In this document: one piece after another, positions 9,401-17,800 of the stretch | Layout of the letters: each line of letters starts with the position of its first letter | Position numbering within the stretch: the stretch's first letter is position 1 | Assembly: GCA_946894095.1 (NCBI GenBank) | Contig: OX335643.1 | Location: 3,955,036-4,019,035 of the forward strand | Origin: Incurvaria masculella | Lineage: Eukaryota; Arthropoda; Insecta; Lepidoptera; Incurvariidae | Direction: 5' to 3' | Length of the DNA stretch: 64,000 bases | Position numbers and translations under genes: made by a program | The notes under the pieces: generated by a model | Told to the model about the DNA's origin: nothing | Databases searched by the model: none | What the model saw: only the letters and a program-made list of their open reading frames with translations

Positions 9401-10470
9401 TTGCTACCTACGTTGGTAGGTTTAATCATTGTCAGCCTCGGTGGCCCAGTGGCGCGACACTTCGGCGATCGCTCTCCGAAGTTAAGCAACGCTGGGTCCG
9501 GTCTGGTCTTGGATGGGTGACCATTCGACCGTTGAGAGAGGCTGGCCGTGGTTCGGATTCCACGTTAAGCTGTAGGTCCCCTTCCTTACTTACTAGGTGG
9601 TAGGGTTTATCCCGCCCGGGTTGGTACCATCGCATTGGATGAACGATGGTCGAAGCGGCAATGAAAATTGTCCGTGTTTTCCATCCAGTTCAATGTAGCC
9701 GTGCAATATAAGGAAGGTTCTGGCATGGCACCTAGTTCCCATGTGGTGTGTTGGGCTAATACAATGACAGAACTTGTGGTATTAGCCATCCATGTCCAGT
9801 CACATAAAAAAAAAAAAAAATGCCCGAGTTGGGAGGACTGCACATAACTGCACTGAATGAAACGGCTATGAAAATAATTAGTTTTTCATATTTCTTTAGT
9901 GTAGCCGGAACCGCTTAGAAGATCCCGAAATGGCAACTTGTCCCTGCAGACGTTAAGTTAGCTCTGTGTCTATCGCAAAGTTGTGTATCTCTTCGCCATG
10001 CTGTGCTACTAGTAGGTGATAAATGCGGGAAAATGTTGATACAGTTAGACACAAAAACTTAAATTTATGATTTTGAAAGTTCTGGAAAAAAATTCCCTTT
10101 AATAAAAAAATTACATACTGCAAAAGATTCAGTTCATGAAACTGTACATGAGGTTTTCGGGCGGTAGTACCTATTACCGAACAACGGTATATAGTTATAT
10201 GCCTCCGGAGTTAAGTTGTACCTTTCGCCCAATTTTTTTGAGTGCAATAAATATATAAATAAATAAATCTTATTTTTTTTTTGTCTTTCAGGCAATGGCA
10301 CTTTGATAGGTGCGAGCGCTAACGTGGTCACTGCCGGAGTGGCCGAGCAGCACGGCTACAGGTTCACCTTCGTGGAGTTCTTCAAGATGGGCTTTCCCCT
10401 GATGCTGGGTCACCTGGCGACGGCTACCGTCTACCTGCTCGTGTGCCATTGCGTCTTCACTTGGCATTAG
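250..10470 (+). CDS. P protein (OCA2/hoepel-like) transporter gene 1, 3' part (partial, spliced)
   Basis: This is the C-terminal third of a P/OCA2-like multi-pass membrane protein of the ArsB/NhaD (ion transporter) superfamily. Vertebrate and insect members act in melanosome or lysosome-related pigment granules and affect their pH or ion balance; that role is family knowledge. Exons are 250-452, 1233-1326, 3134-3276, 4998-5108, 6650-6797 and 10292-10470; they join in phase (878 nt, 291 codons plus TAG). Diagnostic stretches seen are [43 protein letters not shown] and [13 protein letters not shown], which match the conserved last membrane segments. The 5' two thirds lie left of the window. A paralogue on the opposite strand (44399-62350) has the same exon phases and, for the last five exons, identical lengths (94, 143, 111, 148, 179 nt). 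Introns hold a mariner, SINEs and foldback elements. AATAAA occurs at 10588, about 120 bp after the stop. Confidence 0.93.
590..668 (-). repeat. SINE 3' end fragment
   Basis: A T-run followed by the 'gcaacctgacatggatggct' end and the 'ttaccgttatgatattagcc' motif of the SINE family described at 9431-9820, in reverse orientation. Only the 3' end is present. Confidence 0.65.
985..1085 (-). repeat. SINE body fragment
   Basis: Reverse-orientation match to the middle of the common SINE body ('ttgaactggatggaaaac', 'cgaccatcgttcattcaatg', 'caacccggg'). No head or tail is attached. Confidence 0.6.
1233..1326 (+). CDS. P-like gene 1, exon b
   Basis: Acceptor tttgcag, donor gtgagt. The 94 nt encode [18 protein letters not shown] and a hydrophobic segment ending FFLHTIPEL. 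The exon ends in phase 1. The paralogue exon at 47630-47723 has the same length and phase. Confidence 0.9.
1545..2402. mobile_element. large foldback (inverted-repeat) element
   Basis: Left arm about 1545-1815 and right arm about 2145-2402 are inverted copies. For example 'acattaagtttgcaac' at 1632 pairs with 'gttgcaaacttaatgt' ending at 2325, 'tctcctaaacaaatattt' pairs with 'aaatatttgtttaggaga', and 'aaatccgaaatg' pairs with 'catttcggattt'. The centre is AT-rich with no coding capacity. It is probably a non-autonomous DNA element (foldback or MITE) in the intron between exons b and c. Confidence 0.7.
2405..2640 (+). repeat. dispersed 'GGTTCCGT/TCCGTCCGTCC' repeat, copy 1
   Basis: Shares 'aagcctccgctgtcc', repeated TCCG, 'gggtaggcagctgaaatttt' and the end 'gtacggaacccttcgtgtgc' with the copy at 6285-6575. 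This is a widespread short interspersed repeat type in Lepidoptera. No coding content. Confidence 0.6.
2835..2915 (-). repeat. SINE body fragment
   Basis: Contains 'tggacaattttcat', 'cgaccatctttcattcaa', 'gatggta' and 'gcaggattaaccctagcacct', the reverse complement of the common SINE body. Confidence 0.55.
3000..3052. repeat. AT-rich simple repeat
   Basis: Alternating TA/AT tract (tatatatta...) of about 50 bp in the intron ahead of exon c. Confidence 0.85.
3134..3276 (+). CDS. P-like gene 1, exon c
   Basis: Acceptor AG at 3132-3133, donor gtgaga at 3277. The 143 nt encode [20 protein letters not shown] and then [18 protein letters not shown], two membrane segments typical of the P family. 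Start chosen so the phase-1 C from exon b completes a Gln codon, as in the paralogue. Confidence 0.93.
3322..4605 (+). mobile_element. mariner-family transposon (Tc1/mariner)
   Basis: An element of about 1.28 kb around a full transposase gene. The right terminal repeat 'gaagaaactttttccccaac' (ending about 4602) pairs with the eroded left end 'aaaaagtcttttcgcat' (3331-3347); the outermost bases of the left end no longer match. It sits about 50 bp downstream of the donor of P-like exon c. Confidence 0.85.
3502..4527 (+). CDS. mariner transposase (intact reading frame)
   Basis: 341 codons, close to the usual ~345 of mariner transposases, with no stop or frameshift. The N-terminal helix-turn-helix region (about residues 5-120) binds terminal repeats. 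The linker motif WVPHEL is present near residue 116. The catalytic DD34D triad is complete: the first Asp in [10 protein letters not shown], the second in [10 protein letters not shown], and the third in YSPDLAPSD with 34 residues between the second and third. This is a cut-and-paste enzyme acting on TA targets. The intact frame suggests recent insertion, although the left TIR is degraded. Subfamily not assigned; cecropia or mellifera type are candidates. Confidence 0.95.
   Translation: MSESNEEIRYILKFYYKKGKNATQAAKKICDVYGHSAVSVRVAQIWFKRFQSGNFDVKDARRSGRPITDKMDAIFEIVEQDRHISSYDVAEELGIDHKTVLAHLKKTGYTKKLDIWVPHELTERNLMNRVLICDSLLRRNETEPFLKKLITGDEKWITYDKNVRKRSWSKAGQASQTVAKPGLTRNKVMLCVWWDWKGIIHYELLPPGRTIVSELYCEQLMRLKQEVERKRPELINRRGVVFHHDNARPHTSLATQQKLREFGWEVLMHPPYSPDLAPSDFHLFRSLQNSLGSVRLTSREDCQNHLSRYIDQKSQYLYSNGIMSLPTRWQKVIEQNGTYIV
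4998..5108 (+). CDS. P-like gene 1, exon d
   Basis: Acceptor ttcacag, donor gtgagt; 37 codons in phase 0 ([12 protein letters not shown] ... IVLMLW). Equal in length and phase to the paralogue exon 46045-46155. Confidence 0.93.
5431..5645 (-). repeat. Jockey/R1-type LINE C-terminal fragment
   Basis: The minus strand reads [19 protein letters not shown], similar to [19 protein letters not shown] at about 48060-48150. Both resemble the tail of a Jockey-like retrotransposon polyprotein. A C-run of about 19 bases (5560-5578) interrupts it. Confidence 0.5.
5560..5578. repeat. homopolymer C tract
   Basis: Run of about 19 C residues inside the LINE fragment; length is likely uncertain in the assembly. 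Confidence 0.9.
5680..5970 (-). other. unassigned 96-codon open frame
   Basis: Minus-strand frame beginning [16 protein letters not shown] and containing the lysine-rich stretch [10 protein letters not shown]. No family was recognised. It lies in an intron of P-like gene 1, opposite to its transcription, next to a foldback element. It could be a transposon remnant; no start context or splice sites support a gene. Confidence 0.2.
6056..6206. mobile_element. short hairpin MITE
   Basis: Arms of about 38 bp: 'tggaccacatcgtcggaata' near 6058 pairs with 'tatttcgatcatgtggtcca' ending near 6204, and 'aaaccggacggacggaatt' pairs with 'aattccgtccgtccggttt'. The spacer is about 70 bp with no coding capacity. 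Confidence 0.75.
6285..6575 (+). repeat. dispersed 'GGTTCCGT/TCCGTCCGTCC' repeat, copy 2
   Basis: Starts 'ttttagggttccgtgccc', carries repeated TCCG, 'gggtaggcagctgaaatttt' and ends 'gtacgaaggtacggaacc'. The body matches 2405-2640. Another start fragment of the same family is at about 51890-51940. Confidence 0.65.
6650..6797 (+). CDS. P-like gene 1, exon e
   Basis: Acceptor ccgtgtag, donor gtgaga; 148 nt, ends phase 1. Encodes [18 protein letters not shown] and [17 protein letters not shown]. The DNIPLT and CLGGN signatures are conserved transport-core motifs of the P family. Confidence 0.94.
7021..7406 (-). repeat. full-length SINE with 5S-rRNA-like head (copy 1)
   Basis: Reverse orientation: poly-T start at 7021, common body, then the head ending 'ccactgaggctgac'. 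The head, read on the minus strand, carries 'aagttaagcaacgctggg' and 'cttggatgggtgacc', the internal promoter boxes of 5S rRNA. Nearly identical to 9431-9820. A second 3' end of the same family (7425-7490) lies immediately to its right. Confidence 0.85.
7425..7490 (-). repeat. SINE 3' end fragment
   Basis: Contains 'atgcaacctgacatggatgg' and 'ttaccgttatgatattagcc', a different subfamily end from the adjacent full copy. Two SINEs therefore abut here. Confidence 0.6.
8436..8545. mobile_element. small palindromic MITE (family with 46226-46332)
   Basis: Shares 'gactaa.tttaa.ac', 'ttgtatg.ttagtcc' and 'taatccgcgtactaaat' with 46226-46332. 'gattagtcc' and 'ggactaa' within the copy make it fold on itself. 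Confidence 0.55.
8630..8790 (+). repeat. SINE body fragment
   Basis: Forward copy of the common SINE body ('aaaactgtaggtcccc', 'ttggtaccatcgcattgaat', 'ggtcctggcatggcaccc') lacking head and tail. Confidence 0.6.
9431..9820 (+). repeat. full-length SINE with 5S-rRNA-like head (copy 2)
   Basis: About 390 bp including a terminal A-run of 15. The head (9431-9560) contains 5S-type internal control sequences ('gaagttaagcaacgctggg', 'cttggatgggtgacc') flanked by tRNA-type A box-like 'gtggcccagtggcgc' and B box-like 'gtggttcggattccac'. The body includes 'ctgtaggtccccttcc', 'ggttggtaccatcgcattgg' and 'gttctggcatggcacctag'. A Pol III-transcribed, LINE-mobilised element by family analogy. Lies in the intron between exons e and f, inverted relative to 7021-7406. 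Confidence 0.87.
10195..10275 (+). repeat. LINE 3' tail fragment
   Basis: 'atgcctccgg.gttaagttg', 'ttttgagtgcaataaa' followed by an A/T-simple tail. The same tail occurs at 52826-52890. Likely the 3' end of a non-LTR element. Confidence 0.5.
10292..10470 (+). CDS. P-like gene 1, terminal exon f
   Basis: Acceptor tctttcag at 10290-10291, TAG stop at 10468-10470. Encodes [20 protein letters not shown] through HCVFTWH. One conserved Cys of the NVVCAG motif is Thr here, while the paralogue keeps Cys. 179 nt, same as paralogue exon 44399-44577. Confidence 0.95.
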
Positions 10471-10587
10471 GGAGGATTCCGACAGTATACCTATTGAATT
10501 GTTAAAGGACTTTGTCCACAAGATTCTAAGAATTGCAAATTATATGGATTAGGATAGTAATTCCTAAGATTAATAAGGGTTTTAAGA

Positions 10588-10593
10588 AATAAA
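10588..10593 (+). terminator. candidate polyadenylation signal of P-like gene 1
   Basis: AATAAA 118 bp after the stop codon; another occurs near 10657. Confidence 0.45.
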
Positions 10594-10809
10594 TAAGGGT
10601 TACAAGAAAATGCCTGGCAATTTAATTTGTAGGTAATTTAAATTCTAAGGTTCTAGAATAAATTATTATAAGTTAATCGGTAAAATATAATTATGTAGAA
10701 TATTATTGATTCACCAAGCGCGATTCCTTAATAAATAATAAAAAAGGCATCAGCTTTTAAACCCTACTAATATTATAAATGTGATTATTTAATGTGTATT
10801 TTTAGATGA

Positions 10810-12647
10810 TGTAGCAGGCCACCTGCTACATTCTTCTAAAATTGTTGCCTAGCAACGATTGTTTTCAAAAAAGGACGCGTTTTGCATTAGCTACGCGACT
10901 CACCTTTTTTCCAATCTTCTAATTTATTCTTATTGTATTACTTTCATTATTAATAAAGTCCACTAGCAGAAGAGTTGTGGGTTTTCTTCCATAAAAACTC
11001 TTCACAGTGGTGGAGGCGCCGGGTACATACATGGATATGGCACGAATTAACGTTCCATTACGAAATAACGTTCGGATCTCAATTATTTAATAAAACCATG
11101 TGGTGTAACGAGGAAAAAACCTCTGACTGTACACGTGGACCGCCTGAAACCCTATCTTGTTAGATAGCAACATTGTGCTTCCCCCTGCCCTATTAAATAG
11201 TGCCCTTATGGAAAGTCACAATGAAAAGTTTCATTTTGGCTTGGCCAAATCTATTGAAAGTTTTCAGTCGCGTTATTTTCATTCTCGTTTTGCAAAGTTG
11301 ATGGAATTTTGTACATTCGTGTGTAAATTGTAAATATTATGCAAAGACTGGAATCTTTTAACTCTTTTTTCAAAATTCTAATCGGGAGATTTGGAGTACG
11401 GATCTAGTCAGGAATGTAGACCAAGAGGTTAAAATTCTAAGCTGGCTCCGGCATTCCAAGGTCCATTTATTGTTTTAGATAATATTTAGGTCCCCAACTA
11501 TTTGATTAAACTCTCTCTTTTAAATAACGGCTAGACACTCACAGTTTTCCTGTGTTTTCTGTCCCACTGTGTACGAATATTTTTACATTTGTGTCCTTAT
11601 GTCTATGCACAGCATTTTTAAACATGAATTTGACTAATGTTGGATTTTGTGTGGGTTTCTTTGCATGAGCTGCCTTTGATACGGGGGTTCCGGTTATGCT
11701 TCGTATACTGAGCCGGCGAGAGCGCACAGAGCGTTTTTGCCTCCTCGTTTCGTCGAAAACTCACCCTTAGCTTAGTTTTATGAGCGGGATGCGCGGTTTT
11801 ATATCCCTATATAGCCTAGGTACAACTCTCTGGGTGCCTCTACCTTCTCATGTTTCGAATTTTTACCAGTGTTTCCCACTTGCGGTTTTATCTTTATATA
11901 AGAAAAACTACAGACCATTGGTTGAGAGGAGAGCTGAGTGGTTGGTTTCACCGAGCGAGTTTTGCTAGGTTAGCTTATTCCGTTAGGTAGATCCCTATAA
12001 AACACGAAGCTAAACCGACGAGGATCACAGAAGAATTAAAAAAAACATGACTAAAATTTCAACTTTCATTCAAATATTTAAGTTCTTTTCTTTGGGTAGA
12101 CCCAATTTTAATTGTATCACGTGTCTCTAATTAATGTTTGCATTGTTCAACTCAGATATTTATGTGCTGATTACGAACTTAAATTGTTAATACTAGGTAT
12201 AAGTTTTAGCTAGGAGATTCACTTTGAATCTATGATCTAGGGCTTGTTGTGATTAATGACGCCGCAGTCACTTGGTTCATTAGCTAGGGTAGACTCGCGG
12301 ACTTTCGTTTTCCCGGGGTTTTCCCAAGTCCCGGGTATGAACACGCATGGTACGCCATAACTGTTCATAGCGATTATTAAGTTCCCCGAAGTCTGAAAGT
12401 GGACTAATTGAGTTCTTTAAGCAAAATACTTATAGGGACTCCGCGAAGGATGTAGCAGGCCACCTGCTACATTCTTCTAAAATTGTTGCCTAGCAACGAT
12501 TGTTTTCAAAAAAGGACGCGTTTTGCATTAGCTACGCGACTCACCTTTTTTCCAATCTTCTAATTTATTCTTATTGTATTACTTTCATTATTAATAAAGT
12601 CCACTAGCAGAAGAGTTGTGGGTTTTCTTCCATAAAAACTCTTCACA
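10810..12647 (+). mobile_element. LTR retrotransposon, internally deleted (Ty3/gypsy- or BEL-like)
   Basis: Two 197-bp direct repeats (10810-11006 and 12451-12647) start TG, end CA and look identical base for base. A primer-binding-site-like 'tggaggcgccggg' follows the left LTR, and a purine stretch 'gcgaagga' precedes the right one. The 1.44-kb interior has no long frame but retains TVHVDRLKPYLV (11120-11160), the C-terminal end typical of LTR-element integrases. It is non-autonomous. Flanking bases (gatga left, atatt right) do not form a target-site duplication. Confidence 0.85.
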
Positions 12648-13300
12648 ATATTTGGATGTCTTGTACTCAATCACGCAAACAAGGCTAAATGAATTTGAAT
12701 AGGTAGTTTATTATCTGGATTAACACATAGGAAATAATTTATTGGAGAAAAAAGGGATTCTCAAAAAGTTTGTCCACGATGAGATTGACCCGAGCGGAGT
12801 CGAGTATCTTAGCTAGTATTACCTTAAATAGAAATAGATCCATATTTATAATTAATAACTTGTTTACTACAACCGCCTTCATTTTCTGATTCGGCACATT
12901 TTTGTAGTTTGACATAAATTAATATTAAATAGTCGACATTCCTACATGTGCGTTACATGTAATACAAAATTCACTCAAAGTGCACCACAAAAGTGCGTAT
13001 CTGCGTTGGCCGCAACCTGAAGATGTACTTAACTTCATCATCTTCTTCACTCTTCACGTTGGCAGAGTGGTGGTAACTTTTTTGGTGGATGCGTGATCTA
13101 AAAATGCACCAAGGATCAACTATGTGAGAGAAATGATAGAAAATATGGAAGAATTAAGTGGATTAGATAGCACCGAAGATATTTTAAGCAGATATCTAGA
13201 TAAATAGATATCTTAATATATCTATGGATGACACCTTTACACATTCCCAACTATGGCGCGTGAATTATTCTTAATTCGACCAATTGTTAAATATAGCATT
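12648..13300. other. intergenic, mostly unassigned
   Basis: Nothing coding was recognised. 'gacccgagcggagtcgag' at about 12788 followed by 'tagctagtatt' is the reverse of a dispersed 'ctagctgaggtacccggctc' repeat seen near 4613, 23797, 36633 and 37252. The remainder is AT-rich. Confidence 0.4.
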
Positions 13301-13309
13301 TCCCCAGAG

Positions 13310-13500
13310 GGGTTGGCATAGATGATAGAGCGCCACGATGGACGATTCAAGCCTATTATTTTTCCTTTTCAACAGGCATGCATCTCTCCATACATGCAAT
13401 ACCATTATGGGTACTACAAATATGAACTTTACGAAGCATCTGGCCATGGTAACTTCTTCTGGGACGTCCAGATATGCCAGTCTGTCCCTGATTCAGTCTC
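13310..13500 (-). repeat. degenerate LINE (RTE-like) C-terminal fragment
   Basis: 'gatgatagagcgccacgatgg', 'aggcatgcatctctccatacatgcaat' and 'ccattatgggtactac' are the reverse complement of the LINE tail at 28363-28690 ('gcacgtctgcag', 'ggcgctctatcatc'). It is strongly decayed. Confidence 0.5.
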
Positions 13501-13953
13501 TGTTGTTACTGATTTCACTGATCTGCTATGAGAATGTAAAATATGTACCTTTTTTCCCTGACGCTCTTCCTTCTGTATGCTTTTTCAATATTAAATTCCG
13601 AGGACTCCACATTTGATGTTAAACGTCCTCTAGAGTTGAAAATGTCATCTTGATTATCGGTATATTCTTCGGAAAGCTCTTCTCTTCTTTTCTTTGCCCT
13701 TAGTCTTGCTAAGTTCGACTTTGGTATGACGTCTGGAATATGTAAGATATGATAATGAATTCAACGTGTATATTTATGTGGCCTTCTTAGCTTCTATATT
13801 ATAGCCTCCCAAAAAATTGGTGCTGTAAATGTACGTCTGAAAAGATAGGCATGTTACGAAAAAGATGCATTTAAATATAAATGTTCTGTAATTTAGTGAT
13901 AAAACTCTTATTTATCTGGAAGCATCTCTTATTTGTGGTCGTGCTTAGTTTAC

Positions 13954-14426
13954 TTAAGGCGCTAGGACTAGCCAACTACTCGCGCCATACAAATGCACTT
14001 TTTAACAAATGTAATAATATGTAGTGAAACTCTTCAGCAAATCCAAATAGAACTCCAGACTGATAATGGATTGTTATTTTTTTTTATTCCATCATTTATT
14101 TAAATAATAATAAAAATAAAAAAGTTGATTTTTCTCATTAGAAATCTGAAAGTAATTCGATTTCTAGATATAAGCAAAAACAGCATTCCAAACAAAAAAT
14201 TCCATTTGCTTTTAGATTTCTACATTTAGTCAAAAAAGTTCGGAAATGGACACCGTTTCCGCAATGTATTTTGTATAGAAAAAGGAAACATACATTAACG
14301 AAAATAATTCGATTCCTAGACAAGGAATCATATATTGTAAGAATGACACTTATAATCGTCAGACTTAGTTAGTTAACTTGGGGTGCCTCGTCTAACTTTG
14401 CGATTTGGCTAGTACCAGGCCCTTAA
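13954..14426. mobile_element. TTAA MITE (family C), copy 1, overlapping mannosidase 3' end
   Basis: Bounded by TTAA at 13954-13957 and 14423-14426 with similar ends ('ggcgctaggactagccaa' left; reverse of right end 'gggcctggtactagccaa'). About 473 bp, matching in inverted orientation 46526-47006. piggyBac-type target preference is inferred from TTAA. The right end is read by the mannosidase frame and supplies its last residues and stop. TTTATT at 14083 and 14095 are AATAAA on the minus strand, so the MITE may also provide the poly(A) signal. Confidence 0.85.
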
Positions 14427-14843
14427 CCCGAAAACTCAAGATATAAATCACTTCATTACCTTCAAGGGCATCAGCAATTTCTTCGATTTTTTTAAAGTTT
14501 TTTACAAAGTCATCTAAATCATCATCACCATATTCATGCGATAAGTCTACACCAGTGAAAATTATTCTATCTTTTTTAGTGTCTTTCTCGCTTAATTTAG
14601 TTTGGTCGTAAATGGTTTCATTGTACTCCTGCAATTTACTTTTTCCTCTCGAAGAAATATTATTTTTTGGTGTTGTAACATTTCCGATTCGTCGAAAATT
14701 TCTTGAGTTAAAACTGTAATTGTAACTGGTATTAGGTTTGTGGTTAGAAATGTCGCTAATTTTCGTTGTGTATTCTGGCATTCTGAGAATATCACACATT
14801 GGTCTTGTAACTCCATCATCGATTTGATCATTTCTAGCATTCA
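14392..14843 (-). CDS. mannosidase exon 21 (terminal)
   Basis: Acceptor ttatttcag at 14844, phase 1. 150 codons including the stop. The start reads [15 protein letters not shown]; the middle is low complexity ([27 protein letters not shown]); the end is [14 protein letters not shown] followed by LVLAKSQS. The portion after VK lies inside the [18 protein letters not shown] could correspond to the last beta strand of the family, but this is uncertain. Confidence 0.7.
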
Positions 14844-17800
14844 CTGAAATAAAAAAGTTTTTTTTTTTAAATTGTTAAAAATATATAACGTCTTTACCTA
14901 TAAAATTGGAGATTTTATAAACAGCATTCTCAGATTTAATTATCTGTGCATTGGCGCACAATTCGAAAACCACAAATAAAATAAAACGAGCACTTTTAAA
15001 GAATTACGGAAAGATTTGTTTAAAAATGGCTTACCTTTATTTCTGTATGATTTTTTTCCATGCGAACCCCTCCTATAATGCCTACGCTGTTTATTATTGG
15101 TAATTAAATGTGCTCTTTTACTATCGGTTATTATGCTAATTCCTGAATTATTAGACTTTTTCGACTTATTCGATGTTGGTGCATCTATGGCTTTACTAAT
15201 GCTGAGTTTGTCAGTGGTAGTTTCACTCATTACTGAATATTTTTCACGTATCCTGCCAGACACAGAAACCTGAGCTGCTATTTCTGTATTTAGTGTCAGA
15301 AGTGGATGATCGCTTACTATTTCTTGATTGTCTAAATCGTAATTTTTTGAATTTCTTTCAATAATTTGGAGAATATCATATTTTTCTGAATGTGGGACTC
15401 CTTTAAGATTTTCATGCAAAGTTGAAATTTTTTTGGCGGATTTGTTTTGGTAATTAGAATGTTCAACTAACACGTCTATGAGTGATGTTAAATTCATTTC
15501 GCTAGAGTCTATACTTCTTAGGTCATCAGTGTAATTCATAGAACGTTTTGTTCGTTTGTGCGCAGATTTGAATCCTGATACCATTGTTTCATTGAATGAA
15601 TTGTTATTGTTTTCTTTTTCATCGTCATCATGATATCTCTTATTTTCATGCGACATCTTAGTTCCGTAATTATTAATATGATTATCCGTTATATCTTCTA
15701 TCTCTTTGAAGTCTTCATAAGAGAATCTGTAATTTAATCAGTTTTGACAGTTTATAATTGTTTATACTTGTTTATAAATAAAGAGGAATTTCAGTATTTT
15801 TAACCTAATCATAATACAGAGGTCATTTTAAATAGGGTAAGCTACACGGAAGGTGTTGTTAAGTGAAATTACAACAAAAATCAGCTTAAATTCAACAGCT
15901 ATAAAATTATTGTGGTAAAATATAAGTTTCTTTAAATATTACGTTTAAACGATGTAATGATCTACACAACTTGTTCAGGGAGATTTTATTTCTCATCTTA
16001 CCTCTCCACTCGAAGAGAGTTTTAGACTTCGACTTTTGGATTTAACTTCGGTATTTGTGCTATGCGCTGCCTCCGCATCTATTAGATTTGTCTTGCTATA
16101 CACTATTGTAACAATATTGTTAAAACGTATTTGTAGCTATACAGGGTGATCATGACATGTGATTGGTGTATCCCACCTTGTGCTCCAGTCCATCTGTCTA
16201 GCTTCGTCAAGCCACTGGTTGGCTGCCAGCGTCGTTTCTCGGGCAGAGACCAGGCGCAACTCGAAAATCTTGCGTAGGTCCACCGTGATAGTAGGCCTGT
16301 CTAATAAATAGATGAGCTCCTATTCAAGCTGCAAACTTTTGAGTTCATCATTGAAATCACTATAGGGTTTGATTTTCGTTTACACAAAATGTATCATAGA
16401 TCAACTCTGTAGTTTGTGAGGAACATAACATTACAATATGTATGTTTAGGGTAAATAACGTCGAGACAAAAAAGTTTGAAAACTTTGCTTATGGTATTCA
16501 CGATGGTATCGACTAATTAATCGATATAAGTCATGGGATGAGACAAAATCGACTGTTTTGTTACCTACCATCCCGTTCAATTTCCTGGACATTTTCCAGT
16601 CTAAGCAGAACGCCGCCACCTCGCCAGGGCTCCAGAGTTAGGATGTAGGCATACTGAGGGAGACCATGCGGTCTCAATGCGGAAATCTGTAAGATTAAAA
16701 TTAAATAATAATAATTCGTTTATTCCTCTTATTACACTTAACTATACATACATACAGGTAACATAGCACAGTATAAATATGAATGTCTATGTAGTTACAT
16801 TTTTACTCAAATTTAAAACTTATTTGACACAGTGAAGAGAAAAAAAATACAAGATAGTTATATTAAGTTTAAAGATGAATAGATATGTGCCTATTAAAAA
16901 ATACCATGTACATCGGAGGAAAGGGTGATGATCTCAGCGATAGTGCACTAGGTGCGTCGCAAGACATACCTAGAGCCGCTGGTTTCCAGCCAACCCCGGG
17001 CTAAAAAGCTATACTATACACAATAAATACAATGTGGCATCGACGGCATGCAAATAAACCCAAGAGAACTCAAATCATATGAAGAATTGAAAACAATGAA
17101 ATGGAAACGTTGTTGCTCTTGGTTTGATTCTGATGAACCATTCTAAGTTATTCTGATAATCAAAATGAAGCGAAATATGTTTTAAAATGTGCAAGTGTTC
17201 AAGGTTTAGCAAATTTTTTTCGTGCCAGTTGTGAAGGAGTCAAAGATGAAAATCAAAGGCTTATACCTGTTTATTTTTGAGCCGTGGCCACTTTCTGTGG
17301 CTCACGCCGTCGGCCGTCGCCACGAACACTCCTGGCGCGATTTGTCGGGCGATGTTCCTCGCTCGCTCCATCAGTGACAGCTCATCTGGACGGCAAACGG
17401 TTAAAATTAATTATACATTGAAGGCAGTGATCGGCCATATGATTTAACTGAACATATCCGTGAACAACATTTCGTGTGGGCAGTATCCTAGCGTCGGTGC
17501 GTGGTGGAGTGCGAGAAGGATCGAGATAAATAGTGACTGGTTGATTACTAGGTAGTGTAATTCTTCACCCTTTATAGGCATTCTCAAAACCTAGAACCTC
17601 AAAAACTAGATGAGAAATCTGTGAAATTTAATATTTCTGCCAAAACACTTCACATTACATCACAAGACCAAAATATTAAGAAAAAGTAATGTGAATGCAA
17701 TGGAATTGTATCTGTTATTTTTAGCAATAATATTCTATTTCATGGTATTGTCTACGGATGCCGAACTCTCCTTGATGACTAGACCCTTTCAGTACTCGTA

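Noticed and set aside
16005..16110. Extra mannosidase exon encoding [20 protein letters not shown]
   Set aside because: It has AG and gtaaga borders but its phases fit neither exon 19 nor exon 20; skipping it gives a perfect join.
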